Source of the DNA: Achatina immaculata
Taxonomy: Eukaryota > Mollusca > Gastropoda > Stylommatophora > Achatinidae
DNA length: 64,000 nt
Direction of reading: 5' to 3'
Assembly (NCBI GenBank): GCA_009760885.1
Contig: CM019710.1
Span: 3,016,633-3,080,632 of the forward strand
Shown here piece by piece: positions 46,961 through 57,991 of the stretch. The notes beneath the pieces are model-generated. The model was not told the origin of the DNA. It saw only the letters and a program-made list of their open reading frames with translations, and ran no database searches. Every line of letters starts with the position of its first letter. The first letter of the stretch is position 1. The translations under genes and the position numbers were made by a program.

Positions 46961-47942
46961 TCCTTCCCGTGCCGTTAAACGTCAGACATCGCCAAGTTTT
47001 TCTGTTGTCCCCGGACTTTTGAACCTCATCAAGGGATTTTATTCCCACTAATTTAGCCTCTCTTAACAATGTCCTCTTTAGAGTTTCACGTGGTTCGACC
47101 TCCTTTCCTTTGGCCCTGTTGTGTTCCACTTGATAGCTTGTTTTGGGATTCTCTGATCGCTTCTTCTTATCACGTGACCGATATGTGTCCTGTTGTTTAA
47201 TCGCTGATGTGACAGGCTGTTGTGTGCTCATCTTCCTTGTCTCTGTGTCGCCCTTGAATTCCTTTAAGTGGTCACAAAGTGCTTTCCTTCGATATGTGTT
47301 TACAAATACGTCAAATTTGTTTTTTATTTTGTTGTTTTCTAACTTTCGCAGGCACGAATAAGGACCGATTTGAGTTGAATAATCTTTACTTTGTTTTCTA
47401 ACTTTCGCACGCACAAACAAGGACGTATTTGAGTTGAATAATCTTTACTTTGTTTTCTAACTTTCGCACGCACAAACAAGGACAGATTTGAGTTGAATAA
47501 TCTTTACTTTGTTTTCTAACTTTCGCACGCACAAACAAGGACAGATTTGAGTTGAATAATCTTTACTTTGTTTTCTAACTTTCGCACGCAAAAACAAGGA
47601 CTGATTTGAGCTGAATAATCTTTACTTTGTTCCCGTGCTTGTAAATTGTGACCGCCCTTTTGTTCTCAATATTCTTGAAGGTCAAGGCTGCCTTTACAGT
47701 TCTATCTTTCTTGCTAGTGTCACCATCCTGGTCTATGTAGCTGCCGAGGTATGCAGATTGATTGACTTCTTCAACAGATGTTCCTTCTGTTTATATTTTT
47801 CCTTCTTGATTAATGGGAAGTTTTATTATTTTCGTTTTTCTCCTCGTTAATTTCAAATCCTATTTTACTAACCCCAGTGTAGACAGGATATCTGTTTTTT
47901 CTTCACATTGTCACAGATAAGAACTATATCATCTGTAAAATC
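46960..47942 (-). pseudogene. LINE C RT and C-terminal region, degraded
   Basis: DFTDDIVLICDN at ~47942-47907 is RT motif C with both aspartates (FTDD in place of YADD). The tail end reads PRETLKRTLLREAKLVGIKS and SLDEV, matching the 59.5-60.2 kb copy. Stops and indels plus the inserted array break the frame. The open frame 46935-47420 covers only the C-terminal part. Confidence 0.82.
47340..47630. repeat. 59-bp minisatellite derived from LINE C coding sequence, about 5 units
   Basis: Units CTAACTTTCGCACGCACAAA + CAAGGACAGATTTGAGTTGA + ATAATCTTTACTTTGTTTT. The single-copy counterpart in LINE C is ~59925-59990 (CCAGCTTTCACATGCATAAA ... TTTGAGTTGAATAGTCTTAA), so the array arose by tandem amplification of retroelement sequence. 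Confidence 0.85.
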
Positions 47943-47950
47943 ATTTTAAA

Positions 47951-48457
47951 ATCCTTTAAAATATTCTAAAAAAAAAAGCAACAGATATCGCACAATCGAT
48001 TAATACCAACTGAATAGCAGTCACCTAGCAATCGATAAATCACAGCGGACAACAGATTGAGAAACGCTGGGTAATATGATGTAACAAAATGGTGACACAG
48101 AAGGTACAGACTATAACGATACGTTTTTGAAGTGAAATAACAAAAAGCAGTGCGGAAATCTTTACAAAAACTGCATGAACGTGGAGTCTAGCTCGATACG
48201 AAACAAGAAACAAGCGGAGCAGACCGTAGAAAAAGTTGATATACCGGCTTTTGTTAGAGTATCTGGTGAAAACAATTTGGGGGAACTGGGTGTGTATACG
48301 GTATGACACTTTGTCATTTGTTACAATCTTTGACATTTCCACAACATTTATGTGTGCGGCTCTCGAAAGTTTAAAAAAAAAGGATGTTAATTGTTTGAAA
48401 GGGTAACTTTTAATTCTTGTTAAACTAGTATTTTGAAATTAATGAGTACAATCTATC
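47951..48457. other. Unique sequence
   Basis: A 100-codon minus-strand frame (48040-48342) with no recognised motif. Possibly older retroelement debris. Confidence 0.4.
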
Positions 48458-48655
48458 GGCTTGTACAACAGTGTGTAAAATCTGTCAGCTTATACAACAG
48501 TGTGTGCACTCTATCAGTTTGTACAACAGTTTTTACAGTCTGTCAATTTGTACAACAGTGTGTACAGTCTATCAGCTTGTACAACAGTGTGTACAATTTT
48601 TAAGCTTGTACAACAGTGTGTACAATCTATCGGCTTGTACAACAGTGTGTAACAT
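48458..48655. repeat. 30-bp minisatellite, about 7 units
   Basis: Unit CTTGTACAACAGTGTGTACA + ATCTATCAG. The unit contains the palindromic TGTACA twice. Confidence 0.92.
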
Positions 48656-48762
48656 GGAGTATACAGGGAGGATTGATTGGGACATTGAGGGGAAGAGATG
48701 ATACTCTCTGACTGACAGTTTTATAGATGATAGAACAAGACCATTCTGATCTCAGTCCAAAC

Positions 48763-49178
48763 ATTCACATCTGTGACTAGCTTGATAACACAAACATTTA
48801 CATCTGTGACTAGCTAGATAACACAAACATTCACATCTGTGACTAGCTTGATAACACAAACATTCACATCTGTGACTAGCTAGATAACACAAACATTCAC
48901 ATCTGTGACTAGCTTGATAACACAAACATTTACATCTGTGACTAGCTAGATAACACAAACATTCACATCTGTGACTAGCTTGATAACACAAACATTCAGT
49001 GACTAGCTTGATAACACAAACATTCAGTGACTAGCTAGATAACACAAACATTCACATCCGTGACTAGCTTGATAACACAAACATTTACATCTGTGACTAG
49101 CTAGATAACACAAACATTCACATCTGTGACTAGCTTGATAACACAAACATTCACATCTGTGACTAGCTAGATAACACG
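48763..49178. repeat. 33-bp minisatellite, about 13 units, dimeric
   Basis: Unit AACACAAACATTCACATCTG + TGACTAGCTTGAT. CTTGAT and CTAGAT variants alternate strictly, so the real period is a 66-bp dimer. Two units near 48987-49030 lack the CACATCT segment. Confidence 0.94.
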
Positions 49179-49264
49179 ACAGAGAACCATAGCGTAAAGC
49201 CAACCTAACACTTAATACCAGTAACTGCCAGTAAATTAATATAACAGTTCTATCAGTCCTTCAC

Positions 49265-49314
49265 ACTGTCCCTCCTGCAGGTCGACGTACTTCTTGTATT
49301 GGTCCACTACCTTC
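49265..49314 (-). CDS. Low-confidence minus-strand exon candidate
   Basis: On the minus strand a pyrimidine-rich acceptor (TTTCTTCTCCCAAG) precedes 50 bases. From phase 2 these read KVVDQYKKYVDLQEGQ and are followed by GTGTGAAG, a weak donor. The open peptide continues GLIELLY before a stop if unspliced. The charge pattern is protein-like and the sequence is not part of the adjacent arrays. Product unknown; chance is a real alternative. Confidence 0.22.
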
Positions 49315-49369
49315 CTTGGGAGAAGAAACTATTCAACTGATCTATAATCCAGATCTGAGTCGCTCCCTT

Positions 49370-49990
49370 AACCAGATAGCCAGAGATAGCCCTACTACCT
49401 ACTTTCTTAACCTCATAGCTATAGATAGCCCTACTATCCACTTCCTTAACCGTATACTCAGAGATAGCCCTGCCAATCGCTTCCTTAACTTCATGGTCAC
49501 AGATATCCCTGCCACACACTTCCTTAACTTCATAGCTAGAGATAGCCCTGCTACCCACTTCCTTAACCTCATAGCTAGAGATAGCCCTACCACCCACTTC
49601 CTTAACCTCATAGCTAGAGATAGCCCTGCCACCCACTTCCTTAACCTCATAGCTAGAGATAGCCCTGCCACCCACTTCCTTAACCTCATAGTTAGATATA
49701 ACCCTGCCACCCACTTCCTTAACCTCATAGTCAGATATAAACCTGCCACCCACTTCCTTAAACTCATAGTTAGAGATAGCCCTGCCATCCACTTCCTTAA
49801 CCTCATAGTCAGATATAACCCTGCCACCCACTTCCTTAACCTCATAGTCAGAGATAGCCCTGACACCCACTTCCTTAACCTTATAGTCAAGAGATATCCC
49901 TGCCACCCATTTCCTTAACATCATAGCTAGAGATATCCCTGCCACCCACTTCCTTAATCTCATAGTCAAGAGACATCCCTACCACCCACT
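49370..49990. repeat. 39-bp minisatellite, about 16 units
   Basis: Unit CCCTGCCACCCACTTCCTTA + ACCTCATAGCTAGAGATAG. The 13-codon period gives 163-220 codon frames on both strands. Divergence is spread over all codon positions. Confidence 0.94.
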
Positions 49991-50639
49991 TCCTCTCCCA
50001 GGCCACATCCTGAATCGTCCTTCTGCTGTCCCTTTTCTCTTCCATTGCCTCCTCCCACTGACCCTTTTACCTTCACCGCCCCCCGGTACTTTCCAACGCC
50101 CGAAGGGGGCGCGGGGGACCTTATCGCCCACTTGGGGAAACACTGGCTTTAAAACCTCTTTAAGTGGACCGAAGACGTGATATTCGTTGGTCGCCAGATC
50201 TGAGCTACAAGGAAAACGCTCAGACTGCAGCTGTTGCCTGATCTCAGCCGTTACAGCCGCGAGATGTGGACGTGTGTTATTGTGTCTCAGCTTGCTGACA
50301 GCTGTCTTTTCCTCGTGCTTTCCGTACATTCAAAAGTTCACCCTGACTCCAGGCTGTTTTCACTTTCCTGCTGAGACAACAACCGACAGTCGAATACAGC
50401 ATTTCAACCCCCCCCCCCCCAGTAAAGAAATCTCACTAAAGCGCTTTGTTAAACAATCGTTCAACCCCGCAGGTAGCGTCAATGTATATTTGATCTTGGC
50501 TTCGGCTAGGCTAACCTCAAAGCTCTGCGGCGCGCGTGTTCGATCTACCCATCAACCTTTGCGAACATGGTGTACTGCGTCAGCTTCCGTGGGTTACGAC
50601 ATATTTTCAAATTTCACTTTTTTACTCTCGTTTTTTTTT
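49991..50639. other. Unique block containing a mariner relic
   Basis: GC-richer than its surroundings. A C-run at ~50409-50421 follows the transposase relic. The segment 50460-50600 has no recognised feature. Confidence 0.5.
50138..50293 (-). pseudogene. Mariner/Tc1-superfamily transposase C-terminal fragment
   Basis: Within a minus-strand frame at 49979-50329, KLRHNNTRPHLAAVT (residues 13-27) and CSSDLATNEYHVFGPLKE (41-58) match the mariner patterns HDNARPH and YSPDLAPSDYHLFGxLKE in order and spacing. The Asp of HDNARPH is Asn, and the last catalytic-region Asp (SDYH) is Glu, so the core is dead. The remaining C-terminal residues of the frame are not transposase-like. Terminal inverted repeats were not found. 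Confidence 0.8.
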
Positions 50640-51195
50640 ATCACTACAAATCACTATCACTACAGTTATTGTTCTTGTGGATATGGCAGTTCTATATCTA
50701 TCACTACAATTACTGCTCTTGTGGATATAGCAGTTCTATATCTATCACTAAAATTATTGTTCTTGTGGATAAGGTAGTTCTATATCTGTTAATACAGTTA
50801 TTGTTATTGTGGATATGTTAGCTGTATTGCTATTACTACAATTGCTGTCCTTGTAGATACAGAATTTTTACATCTGTCACTACAATTATTGTTCATGTAG
50901 GTGCAGTATTGTTACACCTATTACTACAATTATTTTGCGTGTAGATACTGTACACAGTATTTCTATAGCTATTGTTACAATTATTGTCCTTGTAGCTGTA
51001 GTATTCCTACATCTATTATTACAATTATTGTTCGTGCAGCTACAGTATTTCTACAGCTATTGCTACAATTATTGTCCTTGTAGATGTAGTATTGCTGCAT
51101 CTATTACTATAATTACTGTTCGTGTAAATACAGTATTTTCACAGCTGTTGCCACAATTATTGTGCGTGTGGATACAATATTTCTACAGCTTCAGC
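50640..51195. repeat. 44-bp minisatellite, about 12 units, diverged
   Basis: Unit ATTACTACAATTATTGTTCG + TGTAGATACAGTATTTCTACATCT. Considerable divergence indicates an older array than its neighbours. Confidence 0.88.
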
Positions 51196-51511
51196 TGCCT
51201 TGGCTGGAGCATTCCTTGTGTATTACTCGGCCATTATCTCAACATTACACTTATTACTAAGACTATTGCTACTGGTGCCGGTACTGCTGTTAAAACGAAA
51301 GGTTATAGTACCTCCATTACTCGTATTTTTTGTCATTTGTCTCGTGCCCTATGCTCTGATGTTTCTAATGACTACCATTAGAGAGCATACGTTTCTCTCT
51401 GGCTCTGCTATCTACAGGAACATTCTGTGAGTTTCTCACTCATCACACAGGCATTACAGGCCGTCTTTTGAATTCTTTCCTTCCCTGTCTTTCTATATCT
51501 GATCCACGAAT
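51196..51511. other. Unique spacer
   Basis: Two 76-148 codon frames run in from the array. No motif beyond a hydrophobic stretch. Confidence 0.45.
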
Positions 51512-51775
51512 GACTAGTGTATAAGTACATATAACTAAGTATATAACTATAAGTATACATAACTAAGTTTATAACTATAAGTATTCATAACTAAGTATAT
51601 AGCTACAAGTATACATAACTAAGTACATAACTATAAGTATACATAACTAAGTTTATAATTATAAGTATTCATAACTAAGTATATAACTATAAGTATACAT
51701 AACTAAGTATATAACTATAAGTATTCATAACTAAGTTTATAACTATAAGTATACATAACTAAGTATATAACTATA
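51512..51775. repeat. 28-bp minisatellite, about 9 units
   Basis: Unit AAGTATACATAACTAAGTAT + ATAACTAT. ATACAT and ATTCAT variants alternate. Confidence 0.93.
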
Positions 51776-52745
51776 CACGAAGCCACTGCATTAAAGCTAT
51801 TATAACAAAATGTATAAACTAGGGAAAAAAGTAGGAACAGCTTTATTACTTAACGAGCACACAGTTGCAACATTTGGGTGTGAATCTTAATCGTACGAAA
51901 ACACACAGGACAAAGAAATAGGGAGAGACAATAAAATATGAATTCATATCAATGCTATTTAAAAAGTAGGAATGGACAAAAATAATCAGAATAAATAAAA
52001 TAAGTGGAGCACTTAGCTGTGACCTGTAAGAGGGTGTGGTGTGTCCAGAAATGTGCATGGTGGAATGTTGAGAATGTTGAAATGGAGAATTATGATGTGT
52101 GATACCTGGGTCGTAAAAAAGCCGGAAGGGAGGGGGGAACCGTAGAAATGGGAGAGAGTGGTACAATGGTATTTTAGCCCGGAATGGGTGATTGCATTTG
52201 GGATACAGAGATTGTAATCTGATGCCGCGAGGAGGTTTTGAAATATGTGTAGCGAGTGAGAAGGGAGTGGAATTTGGTGTAAAGGGAATGTGCTTGTGGG
52301 AGATGAGAACTGAACTGCGAGATAAAACCATGTGGTTCCAGCGTCCCATATTCCTGAATTGGTGCTCTCAAGCGCTAGGCAACTTCTGTCATCGGCGTGG
52401 CATTGTTTGATGACTGTTACCAGAAAATCAGATTTGCCTGTGCGGTTGGGGCCAGTGAAATGATTAGGGACTAGTTTTGAAGCATGCTGGGTGATATCAT
52501 ACAGATGTTTCTGCATGCGGTCACCTAACCTGAGACCAGTGTCCTTAAGATTTGGTCCCTGTTTGTATGCTAATAGGGGTAGATCAGAGAAGATGTCACG
52601 AGTATCGGGGTAGAGGTGGATTATTGACAGATGAAGAATTTTCTTAACCATCTGACCATGTGGGCGAAATAGAAGTACTAACTTAACTGTGTCGAATGAG
52701 GTTACAGGTTTTTTTTTTCTGAATGCCTCTTCACAGCTCACTAGT
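51776..52745 (-). mobile_element. Penelope-like element 2, 3' part
   Basis: Minus orientation: coding relic 52741-52013, then 3' sequence 52012-51776 that also occurs at 44930-45225. Distinct in sequence from the Penelope-like element at 7-12 kb. Confidence 0.72.
52013..52741 (-). pseudogene. Penelope-like RT/GIY-YIG polyprotein fragment with internal deletion
   Basis: A 242-codon open frame. Residues ~20-68 (LLFRPHGQ ... IFSDLPLLAYKQGPNLKD) match the linker of Penelope-like proteins (P-L-x-A-Y/F-R-x-x-x-N-L-K/R-D). It then reads TGLRLGDRMQKHLYDI and LVPNHFTGP, the helix after the YIG strand, and DDRSCLALES, which supplies the catalytic-type Glu. The ~60-100 residues normally between NLKD and ETGLRL, including the Cys-rich GIY and YIG strands, are missing without breaking the frame. 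After residue ~130 the sequence no longer looks Penelope-like. Confidence 0.72.
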
Positions 52746-53176
52746 TGGATATGGTTGAATGCACTCCGAAGATAATATTGTGCTACAGGAGGGGAACTAA
52801 ACGGTCATTCCGGCAGAGCTCTCATACCAGAGAAGAGGCTTAACTAGCCGCCCGATGCCGCCCCACTCGCAACAGAGCGCCCCCTAGGTTAGGAACTGCA
52901 CTCCCTAGAGCCATTCAGTCCCTCAGCCGAGAACACTTTGGACTTGGGTTTGAGTTTTATTCTTTCCGATTTAAGGTATGGCCTGAAGGTGGCTGTGCTG
53001 CCAATGATCTGGAGTTTTAGTGGCATCGAGACTATGTCAAAGTCATTTATTGAGCTTTGCAGTTTTGGCCCGCGATACTTGGCGATTCTACAGTTCCAGC
53101 AGCTGATGTGGTTGCTTCAGTGGCTCAGAACAAGAGAAGCGGTTGAGGTTTTGTTGCCTGCTGAAATGGAAGAGTC

Positions 53177-53536
53177 TTGGGACAGGGTTCTGGAGAGCTT
53201 GAAGTCACCACATCAAGCACGCGAATGGACATTGAGGCCGTGTCGGCGACAGTGGACTGGTTAGTTGCTCATGCTGTGGTTAATGGTGTCATTGTGACGG
53301 ATTCACAGAGTACGCTCCGTAAGACTGAGAAGAATTTGCTTCGCAAAGAATGGGTTCAGCTGTTAAGCCAGTCAGCTGTGACACGCCTAACATGGCTTTA
53401 CTGTCCAAAGCATGTGGGAGTACATGGCAATGATGTGGCAGACAGACTTGCTGGACAGGCTAAAATAAATGGCAGACTGACAATGGACAAGGAGGATATT
53501 GCTAGGGCTGTACTGGACAGACTGTGGGGAAAATGA
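53177..53536 (+). pseudogene. RNase H domain of a LINE
   Basis: Residues TTSSTRMDIEAVSATVDWL (the E of RMDIEAV is the second catalytic acid), VIVTDSQSTLRK (third acid), then LTWLYCPKHVGVHGNDVAD (His and final Asp). These are RNase H type 1 motifs with correct order and spacing. The first catalytic Asp (D-G-S type) should be in 52990-53150 but is not in an intact frame. The frame ends at 53536 and decayed coding sequence continues in another frame. Confidence 0.82.
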
Positions 53537-53640
53537 AGAGCGGGAATGGAAGAGCAATGTAGATGTGAAGAGATTGCTGGAGGTAGGACAGTTTAAAGTT
53601 GCTGGCAGGAAATCCAAACTGTGACAGAAAACATATCATA

Positions 53641-53950
53641 AACAACCAACACTTGACAGGAACTATTAGCAAACAACCAACATTTGACAAGAACTATTAG
53701 CAAACAACCAACACTTGACAGGAACTATTAGCAAACAACCAACACTTGACAGGAACTATTAGCAAACAACCAAAATTTGACAGGAACTATTAGCAAACAA
53801 CCAACATTTGACAGGAACTATTAGCAAACAACCAACATTTGACAAGAACTATTAGCAAACAACCAACACTTGACAGGAACTATTAGCAAACAACCAACAC
53901 TTGACAGGAACTATTAGCAAAAAACCAACATTTGACAGGAACTATTAGCA
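53641..53950. repeat. 31-bp minisatellite born inside the LINE reading frame, 10 units
   Basis: Unit AACAACCAACACTTGACAGG + AACTATTAGCA. The first unit translates in frame as NNQHLTGTISK and the last unit reads back in frame into DIRVWMLRYA. The unit is 31 bp, so the expansion itself destroys the frame. Confidence 0.88.
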
Positions 53951-54172
53951 AAGATATTCGTGTATGGATGCTGCGATATGCGGCGGTGCATATATGGGGT
54001 TGTCCCGAATGCAGTGAAGCCAGAGTGAACTTTGAACTTTAGCTGTCCGAAGGACATTTTCTGCATAGTGGCGGACTTTATGAATCAATCCAACAAATTA
54101 TTAGAATTTTCCATCATCGCCATTATCCAGAAAACTACCCTCTCTCTCTCCTCTCTCTCTAATCTCTCCCTC

Positions 54173-54203
<31 letters not shown>
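53951..54203 (+). other. LINE C-terminal remnant and CT-rich tract
   Basis: Ends of the RNase H LINE (HIWGCPECSEARVN, ~53980-54030), then (CTCT)n at 54130-54203. Confidence 0.6.
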
Positions 54204-54206
<3 letters not shown>

Positions 54207-54260
54207 GTGCCCAATTCTTTACCCTTTAAAAATTAAGATTATTCGTTCATTCATTCATTC
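54204..54260 (+). mobile_element. Retroposon 3' tail with (TTCA)n end
   Basis: GTGCCCAATTCTTTACCCTT then AAAAATTAAGATT and (TTCA)n. Closely similar to the arm at 29648-29678, which likewise lies beside a four-base microsatellite. Confidence 0.6.
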
Positions 54261-54577
54261 TCTTTCTCTATCCTTCTATATTTTATATCCTCTTCGTTCC
54301 ATTTGTTTTAAATGTCATAATTGTTCCTTCCAACATTCTGTATACTCTTCTTTCATCTAAAGTTTTTCATCTTTTGTTTGCACATTCTTTAATATACTGT
54401 AGCTCGTTCTTCTTCTTTTTCCTGTAGATTCTCCCTCATGTCGGACGTTTTGTTGTGATCATTTCTCACTCCATTTATTGTTATAGTTTATCTCCCCATC
54501 TAGTGTTGTTGTTATACCATCTCTCCTAATCTTGTGTTGTTGTTATAACTTCTTTCTCCATTCTTTTTTTTGTGGTT

Positions 54578-54616
<39 letters not shown>

Positions 54617-55435
54617 ATCTTTTGTTATTGTACCTTCTGTCTCCATCTTTTGTTGTCGTGTCTTCTCGCTTCATTTTTTGTTGTTGTTTTAATAACTTTT
54701 CTCTCTATCTTTAGTTGTTGTTGTTGTTGTTGTTCTTATGCCTTCTCTCTCTACCTTATGCCTTTGTAAACTGGGAGCACTATCGGAGAGGTAGGACAGG
54801 ATCTTGATCAGCTATGGCTAGACAGCCCTGATTCAAGAGTCCGGTATGGGTCCCTGAGTCCCACATCATACTTCTGTCCCCACTCCCTATCCCTCTCCAT
54901 ATATATATGAAAAAAGGCAAAGAGAAGAGGGGAAAAATACTTCCACTTTACAAACAGCGTGGAAGAAGTTCTATGTTTCTATGTGTTGCGGAACATCTCT
55001 GTTCTAACACGCAGTAAACTTCCCACACAAATAAATTCCGGTATTTATTTTGTTCCTGAAGAATCTGAGATTTTTTTTTTTTGGGGGGGGGGGGGTCTTA
55101 CCCGCATCTGCCAAAGGTTCAATGATCCCTTACCTACGGGGGTTAGCTAACCTGGCAGTCCAGCAAACATCTGCAGTCGTCCGTTACATTTACCTTTCTG
55201 TTAAATTAGAACTGAGGACACGCTTCAGAAAGTTCTGAAGATTAGATCGCTGTAACAGCGGGGCTTGACCATAAACGGGGAAATATATAGATCACGGTCA
55301 CGTGATGCATGTTAAACGCCACACGCAGATCTTAGAGTGAACATGCAGCAATTTAAATAATTTGATAAGTTCAAAGTGATCAAGTGATTCAAGCTGATCA
55401 GAATTTATAGTCCCAAATCTCTGAAATAGGGAGAG
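54261..55435. other. Mostly unassigned; fragments of repeat D
   Basis: (TC)n at 54580-54615, (TTG)n at 54716-54735, a T-run directly followed by a G-run at 55071-55095, and fragments at 54768-54850 and 55095-55170 that resemble repeat D (63575-63795). No gene supported. Confidence 0.5.
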
Positions 55436-55745
55436 ATCTATTGGTGAGATGAAATAGCTTTTGACTCACTTCTTTTGGTGAGATGAAATAGTGTTTGATT
55501 CACTTCTGTTGGTGAGATGAAATAGTGTTTGACTCACTTCTGTTGGTGAGATGAAATAACGAGAGGTTCACTTCTGTTGGTGAGATGAAATAACGAGAGA
55601 TTCACTTCTGTTGGTGAGATGAAATAACGAGAGATTCACTTCTGCTGGTGAGATGAAAAGACGAAAGATTCACTTCTGTTGGTGAGATGAAATAACGAGA
55701 CGTTCACTTCTGTTGGTGAGATGAAATAACGAGAGATTCACTTCC
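55436..55745. repeat. 34-bp minisatellite, about 9 units
   Basis: Unit TTCACTTCTGTTGGTGAGAT + GAAATAACGAGAGA. The left units differ (GTGTTTGACTCAC), giving two subfamilies. Confidence 0.93.
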
Positions 55746-55984
55746 TTCCAGAGTTCAAATCTAGGACTTTTAGAAAGCTGCTGTAAACTTTTCCCTATCC
55801 GACTCCATTCTTTGTTTCTAGATCACACGTATGTTCGGCAACAAGACACATAAGTTCACAGTTCTTGGAGGATAAAACATAAGACAAATAGAAAATATAG
55901 GTCGACACCTGCTCATTACAGGTACGCAGGCCAGACCGGGCCGGGATTCTGTCATGATAAATGATCAGCAGTTTATGACATGTT

Positions 55985-56095
55985 AATAGAAGAAGGAGAA
56001 GAAGAAGAAGAAGAAGCAGAAGAAGAAGAATTAGAAGAGGAAGAAAAAGAAGCAGAAGAAGAAGAAGAAGAAAAAAGAGCAGTAGGAGGAGGAAG
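55985..56095. repeat. (GAA/AGA)n polypurine tract
   Basis: About 110 bases of GAAGAAG with GCA and TTA breaks. Confidence 0.93.
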
Positions 56096-56278
56096 ATAGT
56101 ATTAAATGTTAACAATAATAACAGAGAAGAGAAATAATAACAACTCCTGTAACACAAGTTTACTTGTAAACATTCTGCGAGACGCAGGAAGAGAAAAGTC
56201 AAGATGACGTGAGAGATAAGTCAGCGGATCTCAAGTTTTCTTGACTGCTCAAAGAAAGCGAAATGGAAACCAGATTTT

Positions 56279-56566
56279 CAAATGTTAAGTCTGATTTAAA
56301 CATAGAAAATCGTGAGGAAAAAGTGCAATAGAAAAAAAAATGTGCTTGAATCCTAGGAAGAAGTAGCCAGACAGCACGTGTTCAGCTGCTGCTAAATACA
56401 GACGCCTGATGGTGTCACAGATTTGCACGATTGATAGACAGGTAACGATTTCTGCATTGGGGCATGTCACGTGTTGAGACCATAAATTATTTTTCGGTTG
56501 GTTGGCCAGTATTGCAGCAGTAGTCCAGGAAAGTTGGATTATGTTACAGAATAGAGAATGGAATCA

Positions 56567-56610
<44 letters not shown>

Positions 56611-56967
56611 CACGAAAAGGGGCCCAATAGTAACTGATCACGGGGCCCAACCCTTCTCTCTTCTGCCCTGTGTAAGTGTTGAACTTTGACAGTTGAAACC
56701 TGCCCTGCTTCGTGCTGCTAAATCGTTTTAGCAAAGGACATTGAGCTTCTAGACTGCCATGTTTTGTGATAACCCGCATACAAAGGCCAGCCCGATACGC
56801 TTCAGCTACATTGTATGGAAACACGAAGAGTCATGCACTCTTAAAGTTTTGCAATTGAAAGATTTGTCATTCTGTATAAAGTGATCCACGTCGACGCTTC
56901 AGTCCTTTTTTCTTTCAGTTTTTCCCCTCTTTCCTTTGTTATGTATTCGTCCCTGGGGAGAGGGCAC

Positions 56968-57001
<34 letters not shown>

Positions 57002-57991
57002 CGGCGGTGCCTTCTTTTCTTAAAGAAAGCTCGGGGAAAGAAATGAAAGATGAAAGAAACAAAGAGACCACATCTTCCTGCAGAGAATGGAAGAAATACT
57101 TTCATGAATGATCTATCTCAGCCCCCACAGGATGCTCAGATTCTGTGTCTGTCTCTGCACCGGAACAGAGTATGAGAGCAGAGTCTGAGAAGGGAAGACT
57201 TAGTTCACAAGAACGCAGGGTCACAGTTTGGAAGGACACGGATGATCTGTCGAGAATGTCTATGATCTGCGAGTCAGGGAAAGAATGTACTAGAAACGTC
57301 TTTGTCATCTCCTTCCTCCTGCTATCAGATTAGATCCAAAAAAAAAAAAAACAAGGACAAAAATACCAATTTTCCTTCTACGCGGCCCCCGACAAATCTT
57401 CACAAATACAACGACTCAATTCGGATAGCGTTGCAAGGGTTAAACCCCGCCGTTTGTTTCTGTTGCCACTCGGCGCGCAAGGGTTAATGGAGCGTTTTAC
57501 GGTTTCGTGCTTTACTTTGGCCGGCCATTGAGCCTGTGGCGAGAGTGCTTGTTTGTCGAGCACATATTTGTATAAGAAGACTGGGAGTGTGTGAGCTACC
57601 CCGCCCAGACTGTCCAACAGTTATCTATTTCCAGTGCTTTCAGCTGAGATATTCAATTACCTTCCTTCTTCCAGTTATTGTTTAGTCTATCCCTTGTAGA
57701 TTCACTCTTTATATTTGGGTTTTATATCTACTCTTTATATTTTTTTTTCTACGTCTGCTCTTTATATTTTTGTATTATAATTACTTTTTATATATTTGTT
57801 TATATCTTATTATCTTATAGCTTATATCCTTCCCGTGCCGTTATACGTCACATAGGGCTCGCAAAGTAGTTCGCCAATTTTTCCTGTCTTCAGCGAGTCT
57901 TTCAACTTCATCAAAGGATTTTATGCCTGTTAACTTGGCCTCTCTTAATAATGTCCTCTTCAGAGTTTCACGCGGTCTGCCTCTTTTTCTT
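56279..57991. repeat. Tandem segmental duplication V, copy 1 (~1.71 kb)
   Basis: From CAAATGTTAAGTCTGATTTA to GTCTGCCTCTTTTTCTT. Contains (GA)n, a (GAT)n run at 56971-57001, ~1.2 kb of moderately GC-rich sequence without a recognised gene, a short 25-bp array and the 3' 165 bases of LINE C (57822-57990). Confidence 0.94.
57822..57990 (-). mobile_element. LINE C 3' end, truncated by the duplication breakpoint
   Basis: Identical in kind to 59518-59686. The LINE stops abruptly at 57990 where copy 2 of the duplication starts. This truncation comes from the duplication, not from insertion. Confidence 0.9.

Larger units (their letters stand above)
46960..47950 (-). mobile_element. LINE C, RTE-like element with an internal minisatellite
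   Basis: Minus-strand homology to 59518-60250 in three stretches: the 3' end (46960-47340), the middle, expanded as a 59-bp array, and the RT side (47630-47880). It extends further upstream than the 60 kb copy, to RT motif C. Confidence 0.88.
52940..54060 (+). mobile_element. Remnant of an RNase H-bearing LINE, C-terminal part
   Basis: RNase H at 53177-53536, then coding sequence interrupted by a 31-bp array (53641-53950), resuming as IRVWMLRYAAVHIWGCPEC from ~53954. RNase H followed by a short C-terminal region fits a family common in invertebrate genomes. No RT is visible upstream in the window. Confidence 0.72.
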
